Below are positions 8,066 through 16,439 of a stretch of DNA of 64,000 nucleotides, piece by piece (the stretch's first letter is position 1; each line of letters starts with the position of its first letter). Under the pieces are notes generated by a model that saw nothing but the letters and a program-made list of their open reading frames with translations, ran no database searches and had not been told where the DNA came from. The stretch covers positions 1 to 64,000 of the forward strand of contig NZ_SNXR01000016.1 of assembly GCF_004362665.1 (NCBI RefSeq), read 5' to 3'. Position numbers and translations under genes: made by a program. The DNA comes from Flavobacterium dankookense. Its GTDB lineage: Bacteria > Bacteroidota > Bacteroidia > Flavobacteriales > Flavobacteriaceae.

Positions 8066-9712
8066 TTACCAAACGTTTTGCTTTTCAAAATCAATTTCCA
8101 CTTGAATTGTCATTTCTTCCTTCGAAAATGGGTGAATAAAAGTAATACTTTCGGCGTGAAGATGCAAACGATTGGCTTTGGTTCCATATAAATCGTCGCC
8201 AACGATTGGACAATTTAATCCCAAATGGTGCGCTGCGTGAACGCGCAACTGATGCGTTCGTCCAGTGATCGGGTAGAAGTGAACCAAGGTTTGATTGTTT
8301 CGAATTTCGATGGTTTTCCATTCGGTTTTTGCTGGTTTTCCGTGTTCAAAACATACGATTTGATTGGGACGATTGTCTAAATCTACACGAAGAGGCAATT
8401 CAATTTTTCCATTATTGGCTTTTACAACTCCATCTAGCAACGCTACGTAGCGCTTTTTTACTTTCCTTTTAATGAATTGTGCTTGCAGATTTTTATAACT
8501 TTCAAAGCTTTTCCCAATCAAGATAATACCTGAAGTTGACATATCTAACCGATGAACAATCATAGCGTTAGGATATCTCGATTGTATTCGAGTTTGCACA
8601 GAATCAGTAATTTGTTTTCCTGGAACCGAGAGGAATTCGGCAGGCTTGTTTACCGCAATGATGTGTTCATCTTCAAAGACGATTTCGAGTTCTTTTCCGT
8701 CGGCTGGATTGATTTCAAACGGATTTTTATCGGTTTCAATGCCTTTGAGCATATGTTTTAAAATAGGTTCGCATTTGCCCATGCAAGCTGGATAAAACTG
8801 TTGGTGTTTTCTAACTTCGGATTTTGGCGATTTTCCCCACCAAAATTCCGCCATAGCAATTGGTTTTAAATTATGTTGAAAAGCATAATGCAACAGTTTT
8901 GGCGCAGCACATTCACCCGAACCTGCTGGCGGATTTCCGTTGAAGATTTCTGCTAAACTTTTGAGTTGCTTGTCTTTATTGAGAAAAGCATATTCGGTAA
9001 AAAGTTGCTGTTGCAAAGTAGCCGATTTTTCTTTTCGTTCTTCTTTTAATTGGTTGATTTTATTGGTGAATTGTTCTAAATTTTGTTTGGCATCATTCAG
9101 TTTATAATTCCAGTATTGCGACATTTTTTTGAGCATAATACCTTCGTCTTGACTTTCTTTGTTGAATTGTTCGATTTCTGACGGAGTTGCTGTTTGTCTT
9201 TTTTCAGCCCGAAGTTTTTTCCCGAGTTTTATTTGTTCTTTTTGAGCTGTAATTTCTTTTTCGGCTTGGAATTTGGTTTGTTCCAAATGTTGAATGGCTG
9301 ATAAATAATCATTGTTTTGTTCCAAAGCTTCGATTTCAGTATTGTATTGATTGAGAATGATTTCTTCTTTTTTGAAATAGCCGTTATCATCCAGCATGTC
9401 ATAAACAGTTGGAACAAATTTTGGGTGATGATTGCTTTCAGCTAATTTTCCCGAAAAAGCCCAAAGATGACCGAGTTCACCATTTTGATTTTGAACGACT
9501 AAAACGCCAAACATTTTCCCTATTTCCAGACCTTTTTGTTTTTCGTCCAAACCAAAATTATGCTCAAAATCGGTTTGGGTTTCCAGATAATTTTGCAGTT
9601 CTTTTGCTGCAATTCTGCTTAATTCGTGCGGTTCATAATAAAACGGAAAAGTGAATTTTTCCGGTAATGGAATGGTGGAGATGTTGGATTTGAATGTTTG
9701 GAATAATTCCAT
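8066..9712 (-). CDS. RluA-family pseudouridine synthase with long N-terminal coiled-coil domain
   Basis: RNA-modifying enzyme of 548 aa. The C-terminal half (about 340-545) is a RluA-type pseudouridine synthase with catalytic Asp390 in the motif HRLDMSTSG and the later GRTHQLRVH motif. There is no S4 domain; instead about 330 residues precede it, with a charged coiled coil at roughly 115-240 and a segment with conserved-looking cysteines (GEC at 266-268, CMGKC at 310-314). RluA enzymes alone are about 220-320 aa, so this is the extended form known from Bacteroidetes and some gammaproteobacteria. The RNA target is not predictable. ATG start lies one base after the stop of the frameshifted gene upstream, so they form one transcription unit. 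Confidence 0.85.
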   Translation of the reverse strand: MELFQTFKSNISTIPLPEKFTFPFYYEPHELSRIAAKELQNYLETQTDFEHNFGLDEKQKGLEIGKMFGVLVVQNQNGELGHLWAFSGKLAESNHHPKFVPTVYDMLDDNGYFKKEEIILNQYNTEIEALEQNNDYLSAIQHLEQTKFQAEKEITAQKEQIKLGKKLRAEKRQTATPSEIEQFNKESQDEGIMLKKMSQYWNYKLNDAKQNLEQFTNKINQLKEERKEKSATLQQQLFTEYAFLNKDKQLKSLAEIFNGNPPAGSGECAAPKLLHYAFQHNLKPIAMAEFWWGKSPKSEVRKHQQFYPACMGKCEPILKHMLKGIETDKNPFEINPADGKELEIVFEDEHIIAVNKPAEFLSVPGKQITDSVQTRIQSRYPNAMIVHRLDMSTSGIILIGKSFESYKNLQAQFIKRKVKKRYVALLDGVVKANNGKIELPLRVDLDNRPNQIVCFEHGKPAKTEWKTIEIRNNQTLVHFYPITGRTHQLRVHAAHHLGLNCPIVGDDLYGTKANRLHLHAESITFIHPFSKEEMTIQVEIDFEKQNVW

Positions 9713-9713
9713 T

Positions 9714-9987
9714 CTAAATTTTTAAAATGCGTTTACAAAATTGATACGACAAATATATTCCAAAACCGAAGATTAAAACAAATTGAAAAGTAGAAGGATA
9801 AGCATGACAACCATTCCAACTTGGGAAATCGTATAGTAAGTTGATTAACCAATTTATTACCGCTATTATGATCGTCACAACTATCAGGAATTAGTAAGCT
9901 TTCAATAATAGAGGAAATAAAAATCGAAATTATTATTCCTGGAATAGAAAATAGAATTAGGAAAATTATTTTATTGATTTTTGGCAT
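9714..9987 (-). pseudogene. frameshifted small membrane protein
   Basis: Two overlapping frames together make one plausible protein. From the ATG at 9987 the first frame reads MPKINKIIFLILFSIPGIII and on to about IPDSCDDHNSG near 9860. The next frame then continues VINWLINLLYDFPSWNGCHA, a second hydrophobic stretch FQFVLIFGFGIYLSYQF and CKRILKI, ending in TAG at 9714. Without the shift the original frame runs on to 9733 as a poor C-terminus. The span of 274 bases is one more than a multiple of three, so a one-base insertion near 9856-9862 would explain it; the repaired protein would be about 90 aa with two membrane segments. It ends one base before the RluA gene. Natural inactivation and sequencing error cannot be told apart here. 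Function unknown. Confidence 0.65.
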
Positions 9988-10008
9988 TATTCCGATAAAT
10001 ATAAAGAA

Positions 10009-10614
10009 CTAATAATACATATCAACAGCATGCTTTTTCCCAATCTGTATTTTATAAGCAAAACCACCTTGAAATTCAGCAGTTAAAATTTTTATTTTTA
10101 TATCAAACTTTTCCCACTCGCATTTTCCTATATAATAATCATCAGAATTAATGTTTATGCTATTTATTTCAGGATTACCGATATTTTCTGATAGGTGTTT
10201 TATTAATTTATCGGCTGTTTCTTTATTAATAGTGTATTCGATAAATTCAAACTTTTTAAATGGTTCAATATTCCATTTTACTATTTGAATGTTAAGTTCA
10301 AACCCATTTAAGATTTTATTGTTATTGAAGTACCAAGTTGTTCTATCGCCACTTTTCTCTTTTTTTGTATAGTTTGAAAGTAAACTAAAAGGCATTTCCC
10401 AAATCAAAAATTGTTTTTTATTTTCAATCAACAATCCATATGCTAAATTTTTCCATATCTGATTTTCCCTTAATTCATAGTCATTTGAATAAGGAAAAAT
10501 AAATTTATTTTTAAATTTTAGTTTAAATAGAAAATATAAATAATTATATATACCAATCAATATTATTGGTAACACAAATGATATAACTATTATGAGAAAT
10601 ATGTATTTATACAC
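10009..10614 (-). CDS. hypothetical single-pass membrane protein
   Basis: I do not recognise this 201-aa protein. It has an N-terminal hydrophobic helix (about residues 3-30, YKYIFLIIVISFVLPIILIG) followed by a mixed soluble domain containing several aromatic residues and no cysteine-based or catalytic motif I can name. It starts at a GTG whose G is shared with the stop codon of the carboxylase gene upstream (TAG/GTG one-base overlap), and no ATG lies near, so translation is probably coupled to the carboxylase. Its base composition is more A+T-rich than the carboxylase, which is usual for poorly conserved genes here. Confidence 0.6.
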   Translation of the reverse strand: MYKYIFLIIVISFVLPIILIGIYNYLYFLFKLKFKNKFIFPYSNDYELRENQIWKNLAYGLLIENKKQFLIWEMPFSLLSNYTKKEKSGDRTTWYFNNNKILNGFELNIQIVKWNIEPFKKFEFIEYTINKETADKLIKHLSENIGNPEINSININSDDYYIGKCEWEKFDIKIKILTAEFQGGFAYKIQIGKKHAVDMYY

Positions 10615-12242
10615 TACACTTGAATAACACCTAAATTAAACTTTTTCTCAATCGGTGAATGATTTGCCGCTTCAATTCCCATAGAAATCCAAGTTCGGGT
10701 TTCTAAAGGATCGATAATCGCATCGGTCCAAAGTCGCGCTGCAGCATAATAAGGAGAAACTTGCGCATCGTATCGTGCTTTGATTTTATCAAACAGTTCT
10801 TGCTCTTTTACTTCATCCACAATTTCGCCTTTGGCTTTTAAGGAAGACGCTTCAATTTGTGCTAAAACTTTAGCCGCTTGTGTTCCGCCCATAACAGCAA
10901 GTTCCGCACTTGGCCAAGCAAATATCAATCTTGGATCATAGGCTTTTCCACACATGGCATAATTTCCGGCACCATAAGAATTACCAACAACTACGGTGAA
11001 TTTTGGAACAACCGAATTGGAAACAGCATTCACCATTTTGGCTCCATCTTTTATAATTCCTCCGTGTTCCGATTTACTTCCAACCATAAAACCCGTTACG
11101 TCTTGAAGGAAAACCAACGGAATTTTCTTTTGGTTACAGTTCGCAATAAATCGTGTGGCTTTATCGGCAGAACTGGAATAAATTACGCCTCCAAATTCAA
11201 TTTCTCCTTTTTTGGTTTTAGAAACTGTTCGTTGATTGGCAACAATTCCAACAGCCCAACCGTCAATTCGGGCATAACAAGTGATAATTGATTTTCCATA
11301 ATCAGGTTTGTACATATCCATTTCAGAATTGTCAACCAATCGTTTGATGATTTCCATCATGTCATATTGGTCACTTCTTGATTTTGGTATAATGCCATAG
11401 ATGTCTTTTTCTTCCAAGGCTGGTTTTTGTGGTTTTTCCCGATTGAAACCTGCTTTTTCATAATCGCCAATTTTTCCAACAATACTTTTTATTCTGTCTA
11501 GCGCGTCTTTATCGTCTTTTGCTTTATAATCGGTTACACCTGAAATTTCGCAATGTGTAGTTGCGCCGCCAAGTGTTTCGTTGTCAATGTTTTCTCCAAT
11601 GGCAGCTTTTACCAAATAACTTCCAGCAAGAAATATACTTCCGGTTTTATCGACTATCATTGCTTCGTCACTCATGATGGGCAAATACGCACCACCAGCA
11701 ACACAACTTCCCATTACGGCAGCAATTTGGGTAATTCCCATACTTGACATAATAGCATTGTTTCTAAAAATGCGACCAAAATGTTCCTTATCTGGAAAAA
11801 TTTCGTCTTGCATTGGTAAATAAACTCCAGCTGAATCGACTAAATAGATAATTGGAAGGCGATTTTCCATAGCAATTTCTTGCGCACGAAGGTTCTTTTT
11901 TCCTGTAATTGGAAACCAAGCACCGGCTTTTACAGTAGCATCATTAGCAACAACTATACATTGTTTTCCTTTGATATAACCCATTTTTACCACAACACCG
12001 CCAGAAGGACAACCACCGTGTTCAGCATACATTCCATCACCAACAAAGGCACCAATTTCGATGCTATCGGCTTTGGCGTCAAGCAAATAATCGATGCGTT
12101 CACGTGCTGTCATTTTTCCTTCAGCATGTAATTTTTCGATACGTTTTTCGCCTCCGCCAAGCTTTACTTTTGCAAAACGTTGTTTTAAATCTGATAATAA
12201 AAGTCTGTTGTGGTCTTCGTTTTTGTTGAAGTTGATATCCAT
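10614..12242 (-). CDS. acyl-CoA carboxylase beta subunit, methylcrotonyl-CoA type
   Basis: Carboxyltransferase subunit of 542 aa, the normal length. Two crotonase-fold halves are seen, with the MCC-like signature GVYLPMQDEIFPDKEHFGRI around residues 140-160 and QDVTGFMVGSKSEHGGI in the C-terminal half; oxyanion-hole glycines occur in GGAYLP and GAGNYAMCG. The F-P-D-x-x-H-F-G-R-I-F string favours 3-methylcrotonyl-CoA carboxylase (leucine breakdown) over propionyl- or acetyl-CoA carboxylase. The biotin-carboxylase/BCCP alpha subunit is not adjacent, so it must be encoded elsewhere. Located in the cytoplasm. A coupled hypothetical gene follows. Confidence 0.85.
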   Translation of the reverse strand: MDINFNKNEDHNRLLLSDLKQRFAKVKLGGGEKRIEKLHAEGKMTARERIDYLLDAKADSIEIGAFVGDGMYAEHGGCPSGGVVVKMGYIKGKQCIVVANDATVKAGAWFPITGKKNLRAQEIAMENRLPIIYLVDSAGVYLPMQDEIFPDKEHFGRIFRNNAIMSSMGITQIAAVMGSCVAGGAYLPIMSDEAMIVDKTGSIFLAGSYLVKAAIGENIDNETLGGATTHCEISGVTDYKAKDDKDALDRIKSIVGKIGDYEKAGFNREKPQKPALEEKDIYGIIPKSRSDQYDMMEIIKRLVDNSEMDMYKPDYGKSIITCYARIDGWAVGIVANQRTVSKTKKGEIEFGGVIYSSSADKATRFIANCNQKKIPLVFLQDVTGFMVGSKSEHGGIIKDGAKMVNAVSNSVVPKFTVVVGNSYGAGNYAMCGKAYDPRLIFAWPSAELAVMGGTQAAKVLAQIEASSLKAKGEIVDEVKEQELFDKIKARYDAQVSPYYAAARLWTDAIIDPLETRTWISMGIEAANHSPIEKKFNLGVIQV

Positions 12243-12406
12243 TTTGTAAAATATATTGCTGTTGTTTTATTCGGGTTGCTAATCTACGAAAACGTTTTCA
12301 ATGTGTGAAATTATGATAAATATTAGATGATTTCAATGTTAAGAAATTGTAAACTTCTGTAAAAAATAGTCGTTATACATTTAATATTCACTTAACATAA
12401 GAGTAA

Positions 12407-12414
12407 TACATTTG
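12407..12414 (+). promoter_or_regulatory. TAnnTTTG -7 element of the phosphate-uptake genes
   Basis: TACATTTG, 17 bases before the ATG at 12432. No -33 TTG is evident. A TGTAAA direct repeat (12348 and 12358) lies upstream at 10-bp spacing, which does not match the 11-bp Pho-box period. Confidence 0.5.
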
Positions 12415-12431
12415 CGTCAAATTTTAATATT

Positions 12432-13073
12432 ATGTCTATAAACAGTATTTTCCAGTTTTTAGTTCCAAAAGATAAAAAATTCTTCCCACTTTTTGAACAA
12501 GCATCTTTAAATTTAGTAATACTAGCAGAAACATTGCACGAAGCTGTAAATGCTCCAAAAGAGCAACGTGAAGAATATTATAAAAAAATTGAAGAACTTG
12601 AAGTTATCATTGAAGAGATAACTCATAAAACTCATTTAGAATTAAGTAGAAATTTCATCACACCATTTGATAGAGAAGATATTCACTCTTTGATAAAAGC
12701 GGTTGATAACGTAGCGGATTATATGCATAGTGCTGCAAGTAAAATGCGTTTGTATCAAGTTGAAAAAATCACCAAATCGATTAGAAAATTAACAGAAATC
12801 AATTTAGAAGCTTGCCAATTAATTGCGGTTGGTATCAAAGAATTGAAAGACATGAATCACAAATCGATTAAGGAAACGTGTAAAAAAATCAATAAATTAG
12901 AAAGTAAAGCAGATTCTGTTTTTGATAAAGCTGTTGCAGATATCTTTGAAAATGAGAATGATGCAAAAAATATAATTAAATACAAAGAAGTACTTTCAGC
13001 CTTAGAATCAGCATCTGATAAATGTAAAAGTGTTTCTAACGTAATGGAGCAAATCTCAGTAAAACATTCGTAA
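12432..13073 (+). CDS. DUF47 (PhoU-like) phosphate-transport accessory protein
   Basis: All-helical cytoplasmic protein of 213 aa, with the DUF47/TIGR00153 pattern: FDREDIHSLIKAVDNVADYM near residues 78-98 and the second-half repeat ESKADSVFDKAVADIFEN. These PhoU-like proteins are nearly always encoded beside PiT transporters and are thought to control their activity or link it to phosphate status. The PiT gene begins 28 bases downstream, confirming the pairing. Expression starts from a Bacteroidetes-type promoter 17 bases upstream. Confidence 0.88.
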   Translation: MSINSIFQFLVPKDKKFFPLFEQASLNLVILAETLHEAVNAPKEQREEYYKKIEELEVIIEEITHKTHLELSRNFITPFDREDIHSLIKAVDNVADYMHSAASKMRLYQVEKITKSIRKLTEINLEACQLIAVGIKELKDMNHKSIKETCKKINKLESKADSVFDKAVADIFENENDAKNIIKYKEVLSALESASDKCKSVSNVMEQISVKHS

Positions 13074-13101
13074 TTAGTCTTTTAAAAATTAAAAATTACT
13101 T

Positions 13102-14433
13102 ATGGATTTTACTTTACTTTTAATAATCATTTTTCTTGCTCTAGTTTTTGACTACATCAACGGTTTTCACGATGCAGCCAATTCTATTGCAACTATCGTA
13201 GCTACTAAGGTTTTAACTCCATTTCAAGCGGTACTTTGGGCTGCGCTTTTCAACTTCATGGCTTATTGGGTTTTTGGATTTGGTGTAGCTGATACAGTAG
13301 CTAAAACAGCTCATACGGCAAGTATTGACCTTGTTGTAATACTCGCAGGAGTTATTGCAGCTATTATTTGGAATTTATTAACTTGGTGGAAAGGAATTCC
13401 ATCATCTTCTTCACATACTTTAATTGGTGGTTTTGCTGGAGCAGCAATTGCTCACGGTTTTAGGGATGTTACTGATCCAGAACATGCTGGTTTTAAAATT
13501 GTAAACTGGTTGAAAGAAGCAAAAGAAGGCGAATTATTGCCGTCAGGTGTATTAATAGTAATCTTATTTATTGTTTTTGCACCATTATTAGGAATGTTGA
13601 TTTCCTACTTCATTTCGTTATGGTTGATGTATTCTTCAAAGAAAAATGTTTGGCCAAAAATATTAACGGGTGTTTTGATGGTATTGGTGTTTTGGTTTTT
13701 ATATTCAGTAATGACACCTTATGCTGATATTAAGAAACCAAGATTTGAAAGTCATTTTTGGAGCTTCATGACAGAACCAGCCAATATTAAGTGGTTCTTA
13801 GTTGCAATAATTTTCTACAGTTTAGCAATTTTTAATTTATTGTTCAGTAGTTTTTCTACAGCTACTGCAGAAAAAGTTTTGAAAAAAATGCAGCTTTTAT
13901 CTTCTGCAGCATTTAGTTTAGGTCACGGTGGAAATGACTCCCAAAAAGTAATGGGAATTATAGCAGCAGCAGTTGCCGTTTACATAAAATCTAATCCAAA
14001 TATTGACATGTCTGCTGGTTGGTTGGACTTAAATGTAGTTTTACCACACGAAGTTGATGGAGTAAAAGTAGATGGACAAATGCCAGGTTGGATTCCATTA
14101 ACATGTTATACTGTTATCGCACTTGGAACACTTAGCGGTGGATGGAAAATTGTAAAAACCATGGGTTCAAAAATAACCAAAGTAACTGCTTTTGAAGGTG
14201 TTGTTGCCGAGTCAGCTGGAGCTTTGACTTTGTTCTCAACAGAACATTTTAAAATACCGGTTTCAACTACACATACAATCACTGGTTCAATTATTGGAGT
14301 AGGTGTAACTAAAAGAGTTTCTGCGGTTCGTTGGGGTGTAACAGTAAAATTGCTTTGGGCTTGGATACTAACAATCCCAGTTTCGGCGGTTCTAGCAGCT
14401 TTAATTTATTATGTACTAAAATTATTTTTATAA
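13102..14433 (+). CDS. pit: PiT-family inorganic phosphate transporter
   Basis: Integral inner-membrane transporter of 443 aa with about 10-12 hydrophobic helices. Both inverted-repeat signatures of the PiT family are present: GFHDAANSIATIVATKVLTP at residues 21-40 and GHGGNDSQKVMGI in the second half, along with SSSHTLIGGFAGAAI and STTHTITGSIIGVG. It imports phosphate with a metal ion or proton as driving partner. A hydrophilic central loop separates the two halves. It forms an operon with the DUF47 gene upstream; a hairpin at 14451-14478 ends most transcription before the porin gene. Confidence 0.92.
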   Translation: MDFTLLLIIIFLALVFDYINGFHDAANSIATIVATKVLTPFQAVLWAALFNFMAYWVFGFGVADTVAKTAHTASIDLVVILAGVIAAIIWNLLTWWKGIPSSSSHTLIGGFAGAAIAHGFRDVTDPEHAGFKIVNWLKEAKEGELLPSGVLIVILFIVFAPLLGMLISYFISLWLMYSSKKNVWPKILTGVLMVLVFWFLYSVMTPYADIKKPRFESHFWSFMTEPANIKWFLVAIIFYSLAIFNLLFSSFSTATAEKVLKKMQLLSSAAFSLGHGGNDSQKVMGIIAAAVAVYIKSNPNIDMSAGWLDLNVVLPHEVDGVKVDGQMPGWIPLTCYTVIALGTLSGGWKIVKTMGSKITKVTAFEGVVAESAGALTLFSTEHFKIPVSTTHTITGSIIGVGVTKRVSAVRWGVTVKLLWAWILTIPVSAVLAALIYYVLKLFL

Positions 14434-14450
14434 TATTTTGATATATCATT

Positions 14451-14478
14451 AAGCCGACTATTAAGGTTGGCTTTTTTT
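14451..14478 (+). terminator. rho-independent terminator after pit
   Basis: AAGCCGACT, ATTA, AGGTTGGCTT fold to a stem with a G-T pair, followed by seven T. It lies 18 bases past the pit stop. Confidence 0.8.
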
Positions 14479-14496
14479 ATAACTTGTTTATATTTG
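14467..14496 (+). promoter_or_regulatory. promoter of the porin gene
   Basis: -33-like TTG at 14467-14469 and -7 element TATATTTG at 14489-14496, 19 bases apart, close to the Bacteroidetes consensus. The -33 part is embedded in the terminator stem, so porin transcription restarts immediately behind the pit terminator. Confidence 0.5.
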
Positions 14497-14563
14497 TTAA
14501 TTAATTGTTTACAAAACATCAAATTACAGTTAATAGTAATAAAACACAACACAACTAAACCAG

Positions 14564-15787
14564 ATGAAAAAAGTACTATTTCTAATTTTATTTTTTCTTT
14601 CCATTTCGTCATCAGCACAAGTTACAATTAAACAAACCAAAGAAGATAACGACCTGAAACTTTCCGCTTTACCCTACTATAGTTTTGGAAAAGGATTGGG
14701 ACTTACTTCTCCTGATAGTATTTTTCAATTGAATATTCGTTTCCGAATGCAAAATAGAATTAGCTATATTGAAAATGATGGAGAAAATGGTGCTTATGAC
14801 GGGCAAATTCGTCGTTTGCGTTTGCGTTTTGATGGTTATGTTGGAAATCCAAAATTTCTTTACGCCATTCAATTATCATTTGCTCCTGGCGATGTTGGAG
14901 AAATTCGTGATGGTGAGAACATCAATATTATTCGTGATGCAGTTGTTTTTTATAGACCAAATAAACACTGGAATATTAGTTTTGGACAAACAAAATTACC
15001 AGGAAATAGGCAGCGTATCAACTCATCAGGAGGTTTACAATTGACAGATAGAACAATCAATAATGCAAAGTTTACTGTTGATAGGGATTTTGGTTTTCAA
15101 GTTCATCATTTAAATGAGTTCAAAGATGATTTTTCTTATAATTTTAAAACAGCAATTTCTGGCGGAGAAGGTAGGAACAGTACAGAAAAACCAGATGATG
15201 GTATAGCTTTGACAGGAAAAATAGAGTTGTTTCCATTTGGAGCATTTTCTAAAGATGGTTCTAATTTTGAAGGCGATGTTGTTCGTGAAAAGAAACCAAA
15301 ATTGATGTTGTCTGGAGCATTTCAACAAAATAATCATGCCCGAAGGACACAAGGTCAACTAGGAAACGATTTATTTGATGAACGAACAATGAAGTCAGTT
15401 ATGCTTGACGCAATGTTTAAGTACAATGGTTGGGCTGCAATGATGAGTTATATGTCTAGAACAACTAATGAAAATGCAGTTACTATCAATCCTGTTGATA
15501 GTAATGAAACTAGTTTTGCTTATATAGGAAATGGATTTGATTATCAAGCGAGTTACAATACAAAATCAAATTACGAATTTATTGCTCGTTATTCAATTCA
15601 AAATGTTGGAGATGACATTCGAAATTTAGCACCAAATACTAAACAATATTCCATTGGTGTAACCAAATATATTTGGGAACATTCCTTTAAACTTCAAACC
15701 GAATTGAATTTTGATACCTTAAAATTTGTTGATGGTTCTACTAAAAATAACTGGTACTTGCGCTTTCAAGTTGAAATAGGTATCTAA
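14564..15787 (+). CDS. OprO/OprP-type porin, probably phosphate-selective
   Basis: Outer-membrane barrel protein of 407 aa. A signal peptide (residues 1-19, ...SSAQ) is followed by alternating strands with aromatic girdles; the DGQIRRLRLRFDGYVGNPKF and GQTKLPGNRQRINSSGGLQL segments are typical of the OprO/P family (Porin_O_P). The protein ends in a barrel-like strand (YLRFQVEIGI). Its position directly behind DUF47-PiT suggests it supplies phosphate or polyphosphate across the outer membrane; that is inferred from context. It has its own promoter and a strong hairpin downstream. Confidence 0.82.
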   Translation: MKKVLFLILFFLSISSSAQVTIKQTKEDNDLKLSALPYYSFGKGLGLTSPDSIFQLNIRFRMQNRISYIENDGENGAYDGQIRRLRLRFDGYVGNPKFLYAIQLSFAPGDVGEIRDGENINIIRDAVVFYRPNKHWNISFGQTKLPGNRQRINSSGGLQLTDRTINNAKFTVDRDFGFQVHHLNEFKDDFSYNFKTAISGGEGRNSTEKPDDGIALTGKIELFPFGAFSKDGSNFEGDVVREKKPKLMLSGAFQQNNHARRTQGQLGNDLFDERTMKSVMLDAMFKYNGWAAMMSYMSRTTNENAVTINPVDSNETSFAYIGNGFDYQASYNTKSNYEFIARYSIQNVGDDIRNLAPNTKQYSIGVTKYIWEHSFKLQTELNFDTLKFVDGSTKNNWYLRFQVEIGI

Positions 15788-15810
15788 CATTCTTTTTTTT
15801 TAAACGAATT

Positions 15811-15851
15811 CCAATGTTAAGTTTTTGCTCGAATCGAAAACTTAACATTGG
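15811..15851 (+). terminator. long perfect hairpin after the porin gene
   Basis: A 15-base perfect stem (CCAATGTTAAGTTTT with its complement AAAACTTAACATTGG) and an 11-base loop, followed by GGCGTCTTTTT. It is longer than a usual terminator and its T-run starts a few bases late, but it sits 23 bases past the porin stop. Confidence 0.7.
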
Positions 15852-15876
15852 GGCGTCTTTTTATGTTGTATTTTTG

Positions 15877-15908
15877 TTAACGTAAAATTTACATTGAGTT
15901 TACGTTAA
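15877..15908. promoter_or_regulatory. perfect 10-bp inverted repeat upstream of the Lys-rich gene (operator-like)
   Basis: TTAACGTAAA and TTTACGTTAA are perfect complements separated by 12 bases, ending 23 bases before the ATG at 15932. A second TTTAC (ATTTACATT) lies between the arms. The spacing of arm centres, about 22 bp or two helical turns, suits a dimeric repressor or activator; it could also be a leader hairpin. The regulator is unknown. Confidence 0.45.
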
Positions 15909-15931
15909 TTTAAAATTTAACAACATATATC

Positions 15932-16378
15932 ATGATAGAGAAAAAAGTTGAAGAAATACAAAATGAAGCAACACCTGAAAAAAAGCCTGCTGCTTCAAGA
16001 AGAAGAACGGTAAAGCCAGCATCAACAACGGAAGCAACAACACCAGCAAAACCAGCTTCTCCAAGACGAAGAACAACAAAACCACTAGTTATAACTGAAG
16101 CTGTAGTTGAAGAAGTAGTTTCAAATGAAGTGGTTCTAGAAAAAGTAGAACTAAACAACGAAACACCAACCGAAATGAAAGATTCAGAAAAAGAAAAAGC
16201 TAAAAAAGCAAAGGCAAAACAAAAAGCGAAAGAGAAAGCTAAGAAAAAAGAGAAAAAAGAAAAGGAGAAAAAGAAAGCTAAAGCTAAAAAAGAGAAAGAA
16301 AAAAAGAAGAAAAAAGAAAAAGCTAAGAAGGCAAAAGCAAAGTCAAAAAAGAAAGCTACCTCTAAGAAGAAAAAATAA
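15932..16378 (+). CDS. histone-like Lys/Ala-rich basic protein
   Basis: Protein of 148 aa with no recognisable fold. Residues 1-52 carry two copies of a short basic patch, SRRRTVKPAS and SPRRRTTKPL, in a Pro/Ala/Thr linker. Residues 53-83 are acidic and Val/Glu-rich. From about residue 84 to the end the chain is almost only Lys, Ala and Glu, with a lysine run and KAKAKSKKKATSKKKK at the C-terminus. This resembles histone H1-like or AlgP-like bacterial proteins that bind DNA, and binding to nucleic acid is the likely role; that is inferred from composition only. It is a single-gene unit with a palindrome upstream and a strong terminator downstream, and it is followed directly by 21-bp array 2. 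Confidence 0.75.
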   Translation: MIEKKVEEIQNEATPEKKPAASRRRTVKPASTTEATTPAKPASPRRRTTKPLVITEAVVEEVVSNEVVLEKVELNNETPTEMKDSEKEKAKKAKAKQKAKEKAKKKEKKEKEKKKAKAKKEKEKKKKKEKAKKAKAKSKKKATSKKKK

Positions 16379-16385
16379 TTGACAA

Positions 16386-16417
16386 AAAAACCGATACAAA
16401 CGTATCGGTTTTTTTTA
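16386..16417 (+). terminator. rho-independent terminator of the Lys-rich gene
   Basis: AAACCGATAC, AAAC, GTATCGGTTT stem followed by a run of T; starts 8 bases past the stop. Confidence 0.9.
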
Positions 16418-16439
16418 TTTTGAAATGTGAAGTTCGCCT

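Noticed and set aside
10878..11291. A 137-codon frame opposite the carboxylase gene
   Set aside because: Antisense shadow with Asn/Ser/Thr-rich sequence typical of the reverse frame.
12348..12363. Pho box upstream of the DUF47-PiT genes
   Set aside because: The TGTAAA repeats are 10 bp apart rather than 11 and do not match the PhoB consensus; Bacteroidetes Pho boxes cannot be assumed.
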